This document shows positions 1-7,825 of a stretch of 64,000 nt of DNA, piece after piece (the first letter of the stretch is position 1; each line of letters begins with the position of its first letter). The DNA lies in the NCBI RefSeq assembly GCF_050589825.1, contig NZ_JBNGOZ010000007.1:1-64000 (forward strand). Direction: 5' to 3'. Origin of the DNA: Carboxylicivirga longa (lineage in GTDB: Bacteria > Bacteroidota > Bacteroidia > Bacteroidales > Marinilabiliaceae). Made by a program: the position numbers and the translations under genes. The notes under the pieces are model-generated. The model was given only the letters and a program-made list of their open reading frames with translations. It was not told the DNA's origin and did not search any database.

Positions 1-15
1 CACTCATAATGATTC

Positions 16-46
16 TAAGATATATAATTTAGAGCCATATATCTTA
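16..46. repeat. inverted repeat, possible hairpin
   Basis: Perfect 10-bp arms (TAAGATATAT and ATATATCTTA) flank an 11-nt loop. The stem is A+T-rich with no clear T-run on either side, so a terminator role is only possible. It lies between the left window edge and the tandem repeat array. Confidence 0.4.
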
Positions 47-60
47 ACTTACTGTCCTTA

Positions 61-68
61 CAAATGTA
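61..68 (-). promoter_or_regulatory. candidate -7 promoter box (minus strand) for a gene left of the window
   Basis: On the minus strand this reads TACATTTG, matching the Bacteroidota -7 consensus TAnnTTTG. No minus-strand gene begins inside the window downstream of it, so it would serve a gene beyond the left edge. No clear -33 TTTG was found. Confidence 0.3.
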
Positions 69-80
69 GCAGGTTCAACC

Positions 81-906
81 GATTTCGGCAGAAAGTTAAT
101 CTGTGTTCATCTGTGAAATCTGCGAACAGAAATTGAATCCCCCTGAGGCGTTTGAGTTGAGGGTTGCTGATAAATTAATCCCCCTTTGCAAAGGGGGATA
201 ATCCTTTTTAGCTAGTTATGTAGCACATAATCAACGCTACAACAGTGACTTCCACAGGAAAGTAATCTGTGTTCATCTGTGAAATCTGCGGACAAAGGTC
301 AATCCCCCTGAGGCGTTTGAACTGAGGGCTGTTGATAGCTTAATCCCCCTTTTCTAAAGGGTATAATCCTATTTAATTAGTTACATAGCACATAATCAAT
401 ACCATAACACCGATTTCGGCAGAAAGTTAATCTGTGTTCATCTGTGAAATCTGCGAACAGAAATTGAATCCCCCTGAGGCGTTTGAGCTGAGAGCTGTTA
501 ATAAATTAATCCCCCTGTGCAAAGGCGGATAATCCTTTTTAGCTAGCTAAATGACACATAATCGAAACTATAACATCCTCTTTCCGCAGGAAAGTAATCT
601 GTGAGCATCCGCGTAATCTGCGGACAGAAGTTCAATCCCCCTGAGCGTTTGAGCTGAGGGCTGTTGATAAATTAATCCCCTTTTCTAAGGGGTATAATCC
701 AATTTAGCTAGTTACACAACACATAATCAAAACTATAACATCCACTTTCTGCAGGTAAGTAATCTGTGAGCATCCGCGTAATCTGTGGACAAAGGTCAAT
801 CCCCCGGAGGAGTTTGAGTTGGGAGCTGTTGATAAATTAATCCCCCTTTTCTAAGGGGGATAATCCCTTTTGATTAGCCAAAGATCACATAATCAACACT
901 ATAAGC
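81..906. repeat. tandem array of five ~165-bp units
   Basis: Five diverged units start near 81, 247, 412, 578 and 743, a period of 165-166 bp. Each carries, in order, a block like AATCTGTGTTCATCTGTG, a block AATCCCCCTGAGGCGTTTGA, a palindrome with arms like ATCCCCCTTT / AAAGGGGGAT, and a tail CACATAATCA. Units 1 and 3 are nearly identical over their first 70 bases while 2, 4 and 5 differ more, which suggests duplication of two-unit blocks. No open frame runs through it. Two further copies, the first partial, lie at 4666-4930. The 964-base stretch before the first gene is essentially this array. Confidence 0.9.
178..199. repeat. perfect palindrome inside repeat unit 1
   Basis: A 22-base perfect palindrome with arms ATCCCCCTTTG and CAAAGGGGGAT. 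The equivalent site in every other unit is a near-palindrome. In unit 4 both arms are shortened together (CCCC and GGGG), and in unit 5 both are five long, which suggests the fold is maintained. Confidence 0.7.
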
Positions 907-919
907 TTCTTTTACTGAA

Positions 920-947
920 GAATTCGTTTCATTCGCCGTAATTCAAC
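920..947. repeat. short dispersed motif after the array
   Basis: The motif AATTCGTTTCATTCGC followed by GTAATTC is repeated in diverged form at 4970-4992, again just after copies of the 165-bp unit. The association at two sites suggests it belongs to the right end of the repeat family. Confidence 0.5.
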
Positions 948-964
948 CAATCCGCAAACCTATA

Positions 965-1576
965 TCAGAAGCGAAGGTGTGGTATGCGAAAGGTGATACC
1001 CGTGGTAACCAAGCCCATGTTACCGTGTCCAAGCTCCAGTAACATACAAACATTGTCGGTTACAAAGTAGCGAACCCCGAACATAGGACGCACATTAAAT
1101 TTTAGCTCAGACTGCTCTGCGCTATTAAAATGTTGCATACTTTGATTCCACACATCTTCTTCCCTTACTTTTTGCCATTCCAGCATACAACTTAAGCCGG
1201 CATAGATATCCCAGTCACCCAGAAACACATTGTAATTAGTCCATTGCTCTATCCAGCCTGCCACATGCACATTGGCTAGCGCGCCAAGGGCAAAATTAGA
1301 ATAGCGATGCACATTGCTCGCCAGGGTATCGTTCACATACTTATCACGACTCAAGCCCATCAATGCTCCCACACTCAAGAAATCAGTAAGCCCCTTTTCG
1401 GCAGCCACAGAAATGGGAGGTACCTTATGAATACTGTATCCATCCCAATCGTTACGATCGCTGTAGTCGGCAAAAGAAATCTTAGGACTAATATACCAGT
1501 CCTTATTGCTAAATTGTCCTGCGGCATTTACATAAGCCACCAAAAGAAGCATTAAGACTATTACTCTGTTAATCAT
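965..1576 (-). CDS. predicted outer-membrane beta-barrel protein
   Basis: A 203-residue protein with a signal peptide (about residues 1-20, hydrophobic core VLMLLLVAYVNA) and then alternating polar/aromatic strands ending in a terminal Phe, as in small Bacteroidota outer-membrane barrels. I recognise no specific family and no ligand can be proposed. It begins 9 bases after the stop of the upstream PH-like gene on the same strand, so the two are probably co-transcribed. Its 3' end faces the tandem repeat array. Role unknown; the barrel fold is inferred from the signal peptide, length and C-terminal aromatic residue. Confidence 0.75.
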   Translation of the reverse strand: MINRVIVLMLLLVAYVNAAGQFSNKDWYISPKISFADYSDRNDWDGYSIHKVPPISVAAEKGLTDFLSVGALMGLSRDKYVNDTLASNVHRYSNFALGALANVHVAGWIEQWTNYNVFLGDWDIYAGLSCMLEWQKVREEDVWNQSMQHFNSAEQSELKFNVRPMFGVRYFVTDNVCMLLELGHGNMGLVTTGITFRIPHLRF

Positions 1577-1585
1577 TTTGTTTAT

Positions 1586-2056
1586 CTATTTCAACTTTGA
1601 CAGATGTGCGGCGTACTCTTTCAAAGCGCTAATGTGCTGTTTGTGACAAGCACTTAAGCCCACCGCCGGAAACGTGGCAATACGCCCCTTTATCCGTCCG
1701 CAAATTAACAAAGCAGCGCCCACATTACCTAATCCCGCTCTCACTTTCACAGATTTGATGCGATCAACAGGTATCACAATGCGTTTATACTCCCGCCAGA
1801 ATGGAAACAAACTGTAATATTTCACATCCAGCTTAGCAGCATTACCCTCCACCTCAACATAGCAAAATCCACCTGTGTAATACAAGGCGATCACAATGAT
1901 AAGAAAGAGCCAAATCGCCATTTCCACCATCTTATCACTCGTCTCAATCCACAAATAGTTAATACCAATGGGCACAATGGCCAGCATTACTAGAATACGC
2001 AAGATCGTACTTACACGTCGTGCTTCCTTTTTATTATCAAATTTAATATCCATCAT
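1586..2056 (-). CDS. hypothetical membrane protein with PH-like domain
   Basis: About 156 residues from the chosen start. Two hydrophobic segments (residues ~20-40 and ~46-65) are followed by a soluble C-terminal half rich in beta strands, the layout of two-TM bacterial PH-like proteins. The frame extends 11 codons upstream to 2089, but an AGGAG sits immediately before the ATGATG at 2056, favouring start at 2056 or 2053. A protein of the same general plan is encoded at 49732-50184, though I see no close similarity. Function unknown. It is first in a two-gene unit with the barrel protein downstream. Confidence 0.65.
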   Translation of the reverse strand: MMDIKFDNKKEARRVSTILRILVMLAIVPIGINYLWIETSDKMVEMAIWLFLIIVIALYYTGGFCYVEVEGNAAKLDVKYYSLFPFWREYKRIVIPVDRIKSVKVRAGLGNVGAALLICGRIKGRIATFPAVGLSACHKQHISALKEYAAHLSKLK

Positions 2057-2183
2057 CTCCTTACTTAAAGCTAACAGAACCCCTGTCAACTTTCAATATG
2101 ACATTTATCACTCTTGTTTAATCACAAATCATCGCATTTTACCAAAGCCTGATAAAAAGATATTTTCAATCGCTAAAAATAAC

Positions 2184-2191
2184 TATTTTTG
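2184..2191 (+). promoter_or_regulatory. candidate -7 box for aroB
   Basis: TATTTTTG is an exact TAnnTTTG match, placing a start site near 2198 and leaving a leader of about 85 nt before aroB. No -33 TTTG is seen at the expected distance. Confidence 0.45.
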
Positions 2192-2283
2192 CAAGCATGG
2201 CAGTCATTATATCATTTGTGTTTTACCATTGACAGCGCCAACCTAAGAATTAAAACAGCTTGTATCATCATTAACCGTGTGGC

Positions 2284-3357
2284 ATGTTTCCGTTAGTATC
2301 AAAAGAATCGAAGGTATTTATTGCAGAAAATTTAGTGGACGATCTTAAGCAACTGATCAGTGACTACCCTCAGGACAAGGTTTTTTTACTGTCCGACGAA
2401 ACAGCCTACCACCATTGTTTCTCTAAAATTGAGAGGGTGAGCGCACTAAGTCCGGAACGCACCCTTATCATTCTATCGGGCGACCACAACAAAGGCATCG
2501 ACTCTCTGTCGAAAGTATGGCAGTTACTGAGCCGCGGTGGTGCCGACCGAAAATCACTGCTCATCACCCTGGGTGGTGGCATGCCCTGCGACCTGGGTGG
2601 CTTTGCGGCTTCAACCTTTAAGCGCGGCATCGATTTTATCAACCTGCCCACCACCCTGCTATCGCAAGTTGATGCTTCCATAGGAGGAAAAACAGGGATC
2701 AACTTTGAAGGCTATAAAAATGAGGTGGGTGTCTTCAATCAGGCAAAAGCTGTCCTCATCGATACCGCTTTTTTAGACACACTAGATTCAGAAAATATCA
2801 TATCCGGTTTTGCCGAAATGATTAAACACGCCTTTATCTATTCACCCGATCACTGGGAACACCTAAAGGCCTTCAATCTGAGACAGCCCGACTACCAGCA
2901 GTTAAAAAAGCTGGTGGCTAACTCCATCAAGATCAAAGCTTATTTTGTGGAGAACGACCCGCTGGAGAAAAATATACGCAAGGCACTTAACTTTGGGCAT
3001 ACGGTTGGTCATGCTTTTGAGAGTCTGGCTCTGCACGAAAAACGCCCCTTGCTGCATGGCTATGCGGTAGCCTTCGGCATGGTATGTGAGCTTTACCTGT
3101 CGCACCTGCGCCTGGGATTCCCATTGGTTCAGGTAGAGACTTTGGCTCGACAGCTACAAGAGATATACGGCCATTTTACATTTAATGAAGAAGACTACGA
3201 AACGCTGTATCAGTTAATGACGCATGATAAGAAAAATGAAGCCAACCAAATTAACTTTACTCTGCTGGAAACCGTCGGACAAATAAAAATAAATTGTGGA
3301 GCCACGAAAGCGGAAGTATTTGATGCCCTTCGCTTCTACAAGCACCTCAACCAGTAA
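2284..3357 (+). CDS. aroB: 3-dehydroquinate synthase
   Basis: A 357-residue protein of normal AroB length. It cyclises DAHP to 3-dehydroquinate, the second shikimate-pathway step, using NAD+ and a divalent metal in the cytoplasm. Family signatures are clear: GGGMPCDLGGFAAS (NAD-binding loop), LPTTLLSQVDASIGGKTG, GFAEMIKHAFI (metal-ligand Glu), FGHTVGHAFES and the C-terminal LLHGYAVAFGM, which together give the metal-binding Glu-His-His set. It is followed 65 bases later by aroA on the same strand, so the two shikimate genes likely share a transcript from the promoter near 2184. The start is the first ATG of the frame. Confidence 0.96.
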   Translation: MFPLVSKESKVFIAENLVDDLKQLISDYPQDKVFLLSDETAYHHCFSKIERVSALSPERTLIILSGDHNKGIDSLSKVWQLLSRGGADRKSLLITLGGGMPCDLGGFAASTFKRGIDFINLPTTLLSQVDASIGGKTGINFEGYKNEVGVFNQAKAVLIDTAFLDTLDSENIISGFAEMIKHAFIYSPDHWEHLKAFNLRQPDYQQLKKLVANSIKIKAYFVENDPLEKNIRKALNFGHTVGHAFESLALHEKRPLLHGYAVAFGMVCELYLSHLRLGFPLVQVETLARQLQEIYGHFTFNEEDYETLYQLMTHDKKNEANQINFTLLETVGQIKINCGATKAEVFDALRFYKHLNQ

Positions 3358-3422
3358 AATCATCGCTATCATAACCTTCGTTGGGAAGGGCTCATATCAT
3401 TATCAATACAAAAATCAAAAAC

Positions 3423-4661
3423 ATGAAATATCGTTTATCGACCCAAAATACAAGTGGTAAAATAGAAGTACAACTGCCCTCATCCAAGAGCATCAGTAAC
3501 CGACTCCTCCTCCTCAATGCACTTAGCTATAGCCCCTACGAGATAAAAAACCTATCGGATAGCGATGACACCAAAGCAATGCTGGGCGTTCTCAATGCCA
3601 ACAGTAATACCTTTGATGTGGGCGCCGCCGGCACTTCCATGCGTTTCCTTACTGCGTTTCTTTCGAAAATAATGGGCGAATGGATATTAACCGGATCGGA
3701 ACGTATGAAGCAGCGCCCCATCAAGACACTGGTGGATGCGCTCAATAAGCTGGGTGCGAAAATTGAATATATGGAGAATGAGGGCTACCCCCCACTTCGC
3801 ATCTTTGGCAGCAACCTGGAAGGTGGCGACCTGGAACTACCCGGCAACGTAAGCAGTCAGTATATATCAGCCTTATTAATGATTGCCCCCACTATACAAA
3901 ATGGTCTTCGTCTCACCCTAACGGGCGACATCATATCAAGACCCTACCTGGAGATGACCCTGGCACTGATGAAGGACTTTGGTGTAACGAGCCATTGGAA
4001 GGGAAATGTAATCACAGTACCTGAGGCAGCCTATCAGCCCAAAATTATGACGGCCGAATCGGATTGGAGTGCCGCCAGCTACTGGTATCAGATGGCAGCA
4101 TTGAATCCCCAGCTGGAAATCACTTTGAAAGGGCTACGTAAAATAAGTCTGCAAGGCGATGCCAACGTAAAGACCATGTTTGATAAGCTGGGGGTTAAAA
4201 CCAAATTCTCGCAGAAAGGAACCGTACTTAGTAACACCGGTGTACGTCCCACACGATTCAGCTATAACTTTATTAACGAGCCCGATCTAGCACAGACACT
4301 GGCGGTTACTTGCTGCCTACTTAATGTTCCTTTCAATTTCACAGGCCTTCAAACGCTGAAAATTAAAGAGACTGACCGTATCAGTGCACTTATCAACGAG
4401 CTAAAAAAAATGGGCTTTGTACTGCAAAGTAACCAGCGCGATAACCTAAGCTGGGATGGTGAGCGATGCGACTACGATCAATCGGCACCAGTGGTGATTG
4501 ATACTTACAAAGATCATCGCATGGCCATGGCCTTTGCACCTGCTGCCTGCTGTTATCCTAATCTGGTTATCAACGATCCCATGGTAGTAAGCAAATCCTA
4601 CCCCAACTATTGGCAGGATATGGCTACAGCAGGTATCATCAACGAAACGGTGGAAGGATAA
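3423..4661 (+). CDS. aroA: 3-phosphoshikimate 1-carboxyvinyltransferase (EPSP synthase)
   Basis: A 412-residue protein transferring the enolpyruvyl group of PEP to shikimate-3-phosphate. The N-terminal substrate Lys is in PSSKSISNR, then GAAGTSMRF, SERMKQRP (PEP-contacting Arg), GNVSSQYISALL, NEPDLAQTLAVT (catalytic Asp), KIKETDRISAL (catalytic Glu) and DTYKDHRMAMAFA. The glycine-rich loop is GAAGTSMRF rather than the enterobacterial NAGTAMRP, which I recall as common in this phylum. The frame opens at 3381 with a TTG, but the conserved N-terminus MKYRLST and the aligned length favour the ATG at 3423. The first palindromic repeat copy follows almost directly after its stop. Confidence 0.96.
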   Translation: MKYRLSTQNTSGKIEVQLPSSKSISNRLLLLNALSYSPYEIKNLSDSDDTKAMLGVLNANSNTFDVGAAGTSMRFLTAFLSKIMGEWILTGSERMKQRPIKTLVDALNKLGAKIEYMENEGYPPLRIFGSNLEGGDLELPGNVSSQYISALLMIAPTIQNGLRLTLTGDIISRPYLEMTLALMKDFGVTSHWKGNVITVPEAAYQPKIMTAESDWSAASYWYQMAALNPQLEITLKGLRKISLQGDANVKTMFDKLGVKTKFSQKGTVLSNTGVRPTRFSYNFINEPDLAQTLAVTCCLLNVPFNFTGLQTLKIKETDRISALINELKKMGFVLQSNQRDNLSWDGERCDYDQSAPVVIDTYKDHRMAMAFAPAACCYPNLVINDPMVVSKSYPNYWQDMATAGIINETVEG

Positions 4662-4665
4662 TTTG

Positions 4666-4930
4666 GGAACAAAGATTCAATCCCCCTGAGGCATTTAAGT
4701 TGAAGGCTGTTGATAAATTAATCCCCCTTTTCTAAGGGGGATAAGCATATTTGACTAGTTACATAGCATATAATCAGTACCATAGCATCCGCTTTCCGTA
4801 GAAAAGTAATCTATGTTCATCCGCGAAATCTGCGGACAAAGGTCAATCCCCCTGAGAGGTTTGAGCTGAGGGCTGTTGATAACGCAATCCCCCTTTTCTA
4901 AGGGATAAGCATTTCTTAACTTGTTATATC
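4666..4930. repeat. two further copies of the ~165-bp unit
   Basis: The first copy is partial: it starts within the AATCCCCCTGAGG block just after the aroA stop and holds a palindrome at 4721-4742 (arms ATCCCCCTTT and AAGGGGGAT). A second copy starts near 4789 and decays after its palindrome. With the array at 81-906, these bracket the barrel/PH-like/aroB/aroA block. A palindrome this close to the aroA stop could also aid transcript ending. Confidence 0.85.
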
Positions 4931-5234
4931 TTTAATGAATAGCACCTTACATCTTGTTATCGAATAAACAATTCGTTTAATTCGCGGAATTCATGATCCT
5001 CATTTTTCACTCAGCTCTTCCTGATTTATTGTATTTTATAGTAGACGAGTTCAGAAATACTCATAAATGCACATTTTTTCTTACGTGTAGCAGATTCCAC
5101 AGCTGTCATATTAAGGCAGAAAAAAAACATTATTAACCTATCGTCATAAAACAAGCCCTTGTTTAATCCTACTCGCACAAGATTATGATTATACGGGCAA
5201 GTTACATGTGGCTATTGATTAACAAATTATAGAC
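4931..5234. other. intergenic spacer before the barrel gene
   Basis: The spacer holds the short dispersed motif AATTCGTTTAATTCGC (4970-4985) that also ends the left array, then A+T-rich sequence. I found no TAnnTTTG box, open frame or strong hairpin here; the promoter of the gene at 5235 is not identified. Confidence 0.5.
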
Positions 5235-5831
5235 ATGAAAAAGATTATTTTTTGCTTAACGCTAATCGCGCTAGCAGCCGGAGCATCTGCTCAGGATCGT
5301 ATTGCGCTGGGATTAAAAGCAGGCTTTAACTCAACAAAAATCAACCTAAGCGATGTACCGGATAACACCACCATAAAAAATGAAGCCAAGAGCGGCTTTC
5401 TCTTTGGTGCCTATGGTCGCATTCGCTTGGTAGGAAGCTTGAGCTTTCAGCCCGAGATGTACTATGCTAAGAAAAAATCCAATGCCAATGGAATGATTGG
5501 AGATAATTCATTCAATAACAACGTTACCTATCACACATGGGATATTCCCCTATTGGCCAACCTACAACTAATTGATCTCAAAATACTAAAGATATATGGT
5601 GTAGCTGGTCCGGTAGCCTCCTTTAATGCTAAGACGACATCGGATCTGCCGACATTGGAAGACCTTGACAAAACCAACTGGACCCTTCAGGCCGGACTAG
5701 GTGCCGAAGTGTGGCGTCTAACAGCCGATTTCCGTTACGAATGGGGCATCAAAGATATCTCGAAGGCGCAAGTAGGTCAGAAAACCGATGTTCTTACTTT
5801 TTCACTGGGCTATAAGCTGTTTGGTATTTAA
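5235..5831 (+). CDS. outer-membrane beta-barrel protein (PorT/OMP_b-brl_2-like)
   Basis: A 198-residue protein with a clear signal peptide (MKKIIFCLTLIALAAGASAQ) followed by a barrel pattern: GLKAGFN near the start, LSFQPEMYYAKK in the middle and LTFSLGYKLFGI at the end. The GLKAGFN...QPEMYY pattern is typical of the Bacteroidota PF13568-type barrels, whose individual roles are mostly unknown. It is transcribed alone and ends in a strong hairpin at 5857-5892. Confidence 0.8.
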   Translation: MKKIIFCLTLIALAAGASAQDRIALGLKAGFNSTKINLSDVPDNTTIKNEAKSGFLFGAYGRIRLVGSLSFQPEMYYAKKKSNANGMIGDNSFNNNVTYHTWDIPLLANLQLIDLKILKIYGVAGPVASFNAKTTSDLPTLEDLDKTNWTLQAGLGAEVWRLTADFRYEWGIKDISKAQVGQKTDVLTFSLGYKLFGI

Positions 5832-5856
5832 ATACCCTTGAGAAATAACATTAATA

Positions 5857-5892
5857 AATAATAAAACCGGCATTAACGCCGGCTTTATTATT
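5857..5892. terminator. bidirectional terminator
   Basis: An AAACCGGC / GCCGGCTTT stem with a short loop has A-rich sequence on the left and T-rich on the right, so it can end both the + strand barrel gene and the - strand nuclease-like gene that converge here. Confidence 0.85.
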
Positions 5893-5913
5893 TATTTTCC
5901 TGCAACTGACTTA

Positions 5914-6960
5914 CTAGTTCAAATGACGAAGTACAGTATCAATTAATTTGTCGGCATGCAAAAATATATCATCCAACTTCTCAATTAATACTCGTTCTTC
6001 CTTCTTATCCTCATCGAAAAGCCCCAAATACTTTTTACCACCATTTAAATGTAGTCGACAAATCGGCTTACGATTATTATCATCTACTAAGACTCCAAAA
6101 TAAGATTGGGTATCGCGATAAACCACTCTATCTGCATCAATTTTTGTCCTAACGATTGACCGAACAATATGATAACCCTCTATCTCTTCTTCTGTTGTCT
6201 CAATTTTACTAATAGCAACTTCTTCTTGCGACTCCTCAACTAACTCTTCTTCCTTCTTCAAAGCAGAATGTAACCTATCATTCACAAGCTCTTTAATGGA
6301 TTGATTTGTAGCCTTCTTAACAATTCCCGTCAATTGCTCTATAACTTTTGCAGTTAATTTTCCTGAATATATCTGTTTGCCAAAAAACCTAACAAATTCT
6401 TCACTTGGTTCATTTAGCTCCTTCTCTAATATCTCCTTAATTGCCGAAGAATACTTTAACTCACTTGCGCTATCTATAATTTTATCAACATCAAAACTAG
6501 CCTTTTGAAACTTTTTTAATTCATTGACTTCATGGTCCTTTAAATTTTCAAAATCAATAATTAGAAATGGTTCATCATCCATCTTATTTGACTCCTCCAA
6601 ATCTGTATAAAAGCGATACTCAGCGCCGTTTGTTAATAAACCAAAACGAGCCTTACTGACATGAAAATACCTATGAAGCTGTGAGTTATGCACATCCAAA
6701 TTCTCTTTCCAATGCTTGCACTCAATAATCATTATTGGCGTATTTTCTTGAAGAATTGCATAGTCAACCTTTTCACCTTTCTTGGTGCCAAGATCTGCTA
6801 TATATTCAGGGATAACTTCCATTGGATTAAAAACATCATATCCTAACAATTGAATGAAAGGCATGATTAATCCATTTTTGGTAGCTTCCTCTGTTTGTAA
6901 GTTCGGCTTAAGAGTTAAAACCCTATCAGTAAACGCTTTTAGGTTAGTTTGAAAATCCAT
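5914..6960 (-). CDS. PD-(D/E)xK nuclease-like protein (HsdR N-terminal-type domain), standalone
   Basis: A 348-residue protein. The N-terminal 170 residues match the type I restriction HsdR N-terminal nuclease fold: an N-terminal helix with TEEATKNGLIMPFIQLLGY, then GEKVDYAIL (Asp66) and PIMIIECKHW (Glu80, Lys82), a full D...ExK active site. There is no helicase motor and no methylase or specificity gene nearby. The middle is helical and charged (EKELNEPSEEF, a Glu-rich stretch near 230-260); the C-terminal ~90 residues look like a beta-rich module. The frame can begin at a TTG (6969), but the ATG at 6960 is preferred. Either start overlaps the end of the ion-channel gene, implying translational coupling. 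The region is visibly A+T-richer than its neighbours. Function unknown; defence is my inference. Confidence 0.75.
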   Translation of the reverse strand: MDFQTNLKAFTDRVLTLKPNLQTEEATKNGLIMPFIQLLGYDVFNPMEVIPEYIADLGTKKGEKVDYAILQENTPIMIIECKHWKENLDVHNSQLHRYFHVSKARFGLLTNGAEYRFYTDLEESNKMDDEPFLIIDFENLKDHEVNELKKFQKASFDVDKIIDSASELKYSSAIKEILEKELNEPSEEFVRFFGKQIYSGKLTAKVIEQLTGIVKKATNQSIKELVNDRLHSALKKEEELVEESQEEVAISKIETTEEEIEGYHIVRSIVRTKIDADRVVYRDTQSYFGVLVDDNNRKPICRLHLNGGKKYLGLFDEDKKEERVLIEKLDDIFLHADKLIDTVLRHLN

Positions 6961-7723
6961 TTTTGTCAATTTTTTCGATAAGATTATTTATTTGAAGTTC
7001 TAATGTACCAATTTTTTCCTTAAGCTCATCATTATTATCACTTACCATTGCATCTACAAATATTGAATTAACCAAAGATAAGCCAAGAATACCTCCACTT
7101 AATACCACGAAAATAAAATACAAATGTCCAAAAAAAGCTTTTGTATGACCCAGACTAGAAACGACAGATTCAGACACTTCATACCACCCTTCCACTGTAA
7201 ACATTTTAAAAATTGTGTACATGGAACACAATGGATCGCCAAAATAATCAGGAGCAGTTTTCGCAAATACTTGATGTGAAAAAATGCTGATGATGAATAT
7301 ATATACAATAAACCCAATTATAACTATAATAGATGCCTTAAGCGCACGCTGAACTCCTCTTAACAATTGGTCTATTCCAGGAACAAATTTTAAAAACCTA
7401 AACGTCTTAAAGACCCTAAAAACTCTTAATATCAAGAGGTAACTAAAGTCAATCTGTGAAATATCAATAAAAATTGTTATCAATGTCGGTAGTGAAATGA
7501 CAATAAGCAAGAAGTCAAATACATTCCATCTCGACTTAAAATAATTAGCCCCGTAAGTTTGTATCTTGACTAATAACTCCCCGAAAAATAGAATGGTAAT
7601 AATATTATCAATGCCCCTAATCGTATAATTTTCAGGCGTAAAACCCAATACAAAAATTGTTAGTGCATTAACAAGAATTAAAGAAAGAATAAACCAATCT
7701 TGTAAAAATAATCTTTTAATCAT
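6944..7723 (-). CDS. single-domain voltage-gated cation channel (BacNav/Ion_trans-like)
   Basis: A 259-residue six-TM protein, the size of NaChBac-type tetrameric channels. S1 is ~10-28, S2 ~40-56 (FFGELLVKI with the usual acidic residue), S3 ~68-88, and S4 ~96-113 carries the charge ladder R100, R103, K106, R109, K112. S5 is ~130-150, the pore helix and filter ~165-182, S6 ~198-226. The filter reads TVEGWYE where BacNav channels have TLESW; the Gly after the Glu matters for selectivity. A coiled coil (~229-254) follows S6, as in BacNav tetramers. The last codons overlap the nuclease-like gene. Its promoter overlaps the folE terminator. Confidence 0.85.
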   Translation of the reverse strand: MIKRLFLQDWFILSLILVNALTIFVLGFTPENYTIRGIDNIITILFFGELLVKIQTYGANYFKSRWNVFDFLLIVISLPTLITIFIDISQIDFSYLLILRVFRVFKTFRFLKFVPGIDQLLRGVQRALKASIIVIIGFIVYIFIISIFSHQVFAKTAPDYFGDPLCSMYTIFKMFTVEGWYEVSESVVSSLGHTKAFFGHLYFIFVVLSGGILGLSLVNSIFVDAMVSDNNDELKEKIGTLELQINNLIEKIDKNGFSN

Positions 7724-7756
7724 GACTCTATTTTATGTGTGTAACTATCTATATTA

Positions 7757-7764
7757 CAAACATA
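7757..7764 (-). promoter_or_regulatory. candidate -7 box for the channel/nuclease cassette
   Basis: On the minus strand this reads TATGTTTG (TAnnTTTG), giving a leader of about 25 nt before the channel ATG. It begins right after the T-run of the folE terminator. A CTTG lies 18 bases upstream, only a weak -33 match. Confidence 0.45.
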
Positions 7765-7803
7765 AAAAATCCCACCAGGCATCAAGCAGCCGTAGTGGGA
7801 TTA
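7765..7803 (-). terminator. folE terminator
   Basis: On the minus strand AATCCCAC and GTGGGATT form a stem and are followed by a T-run (TTTTTT), directly after the end of folE. The T-run leads straight into the promoter of the next minus-strand gene. Confidence 0.8.
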
Positions 7804-7825
7804 TTACTATAATTCGTTTATTAGC

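Noticed and set aside
81..906. CRISPR array
   Set aside because: The repeated unit is about 165 bp, diverged, with no short identical repeats or unique spacers, and no cas gene is present.
3381..3422. Upstream TTG start for aroA
   Set aside because: The extra 14 residues are not part of the EPSP synthase fold, and the conserved N-terminus begins at the ATG at 3423.
6961..6969. TTG start for the nuclease-like gene
   Set aside because: Adds only three codons within the overlap; the ATG at 6960 is a better initiator, though the TTG cannot be excluded.
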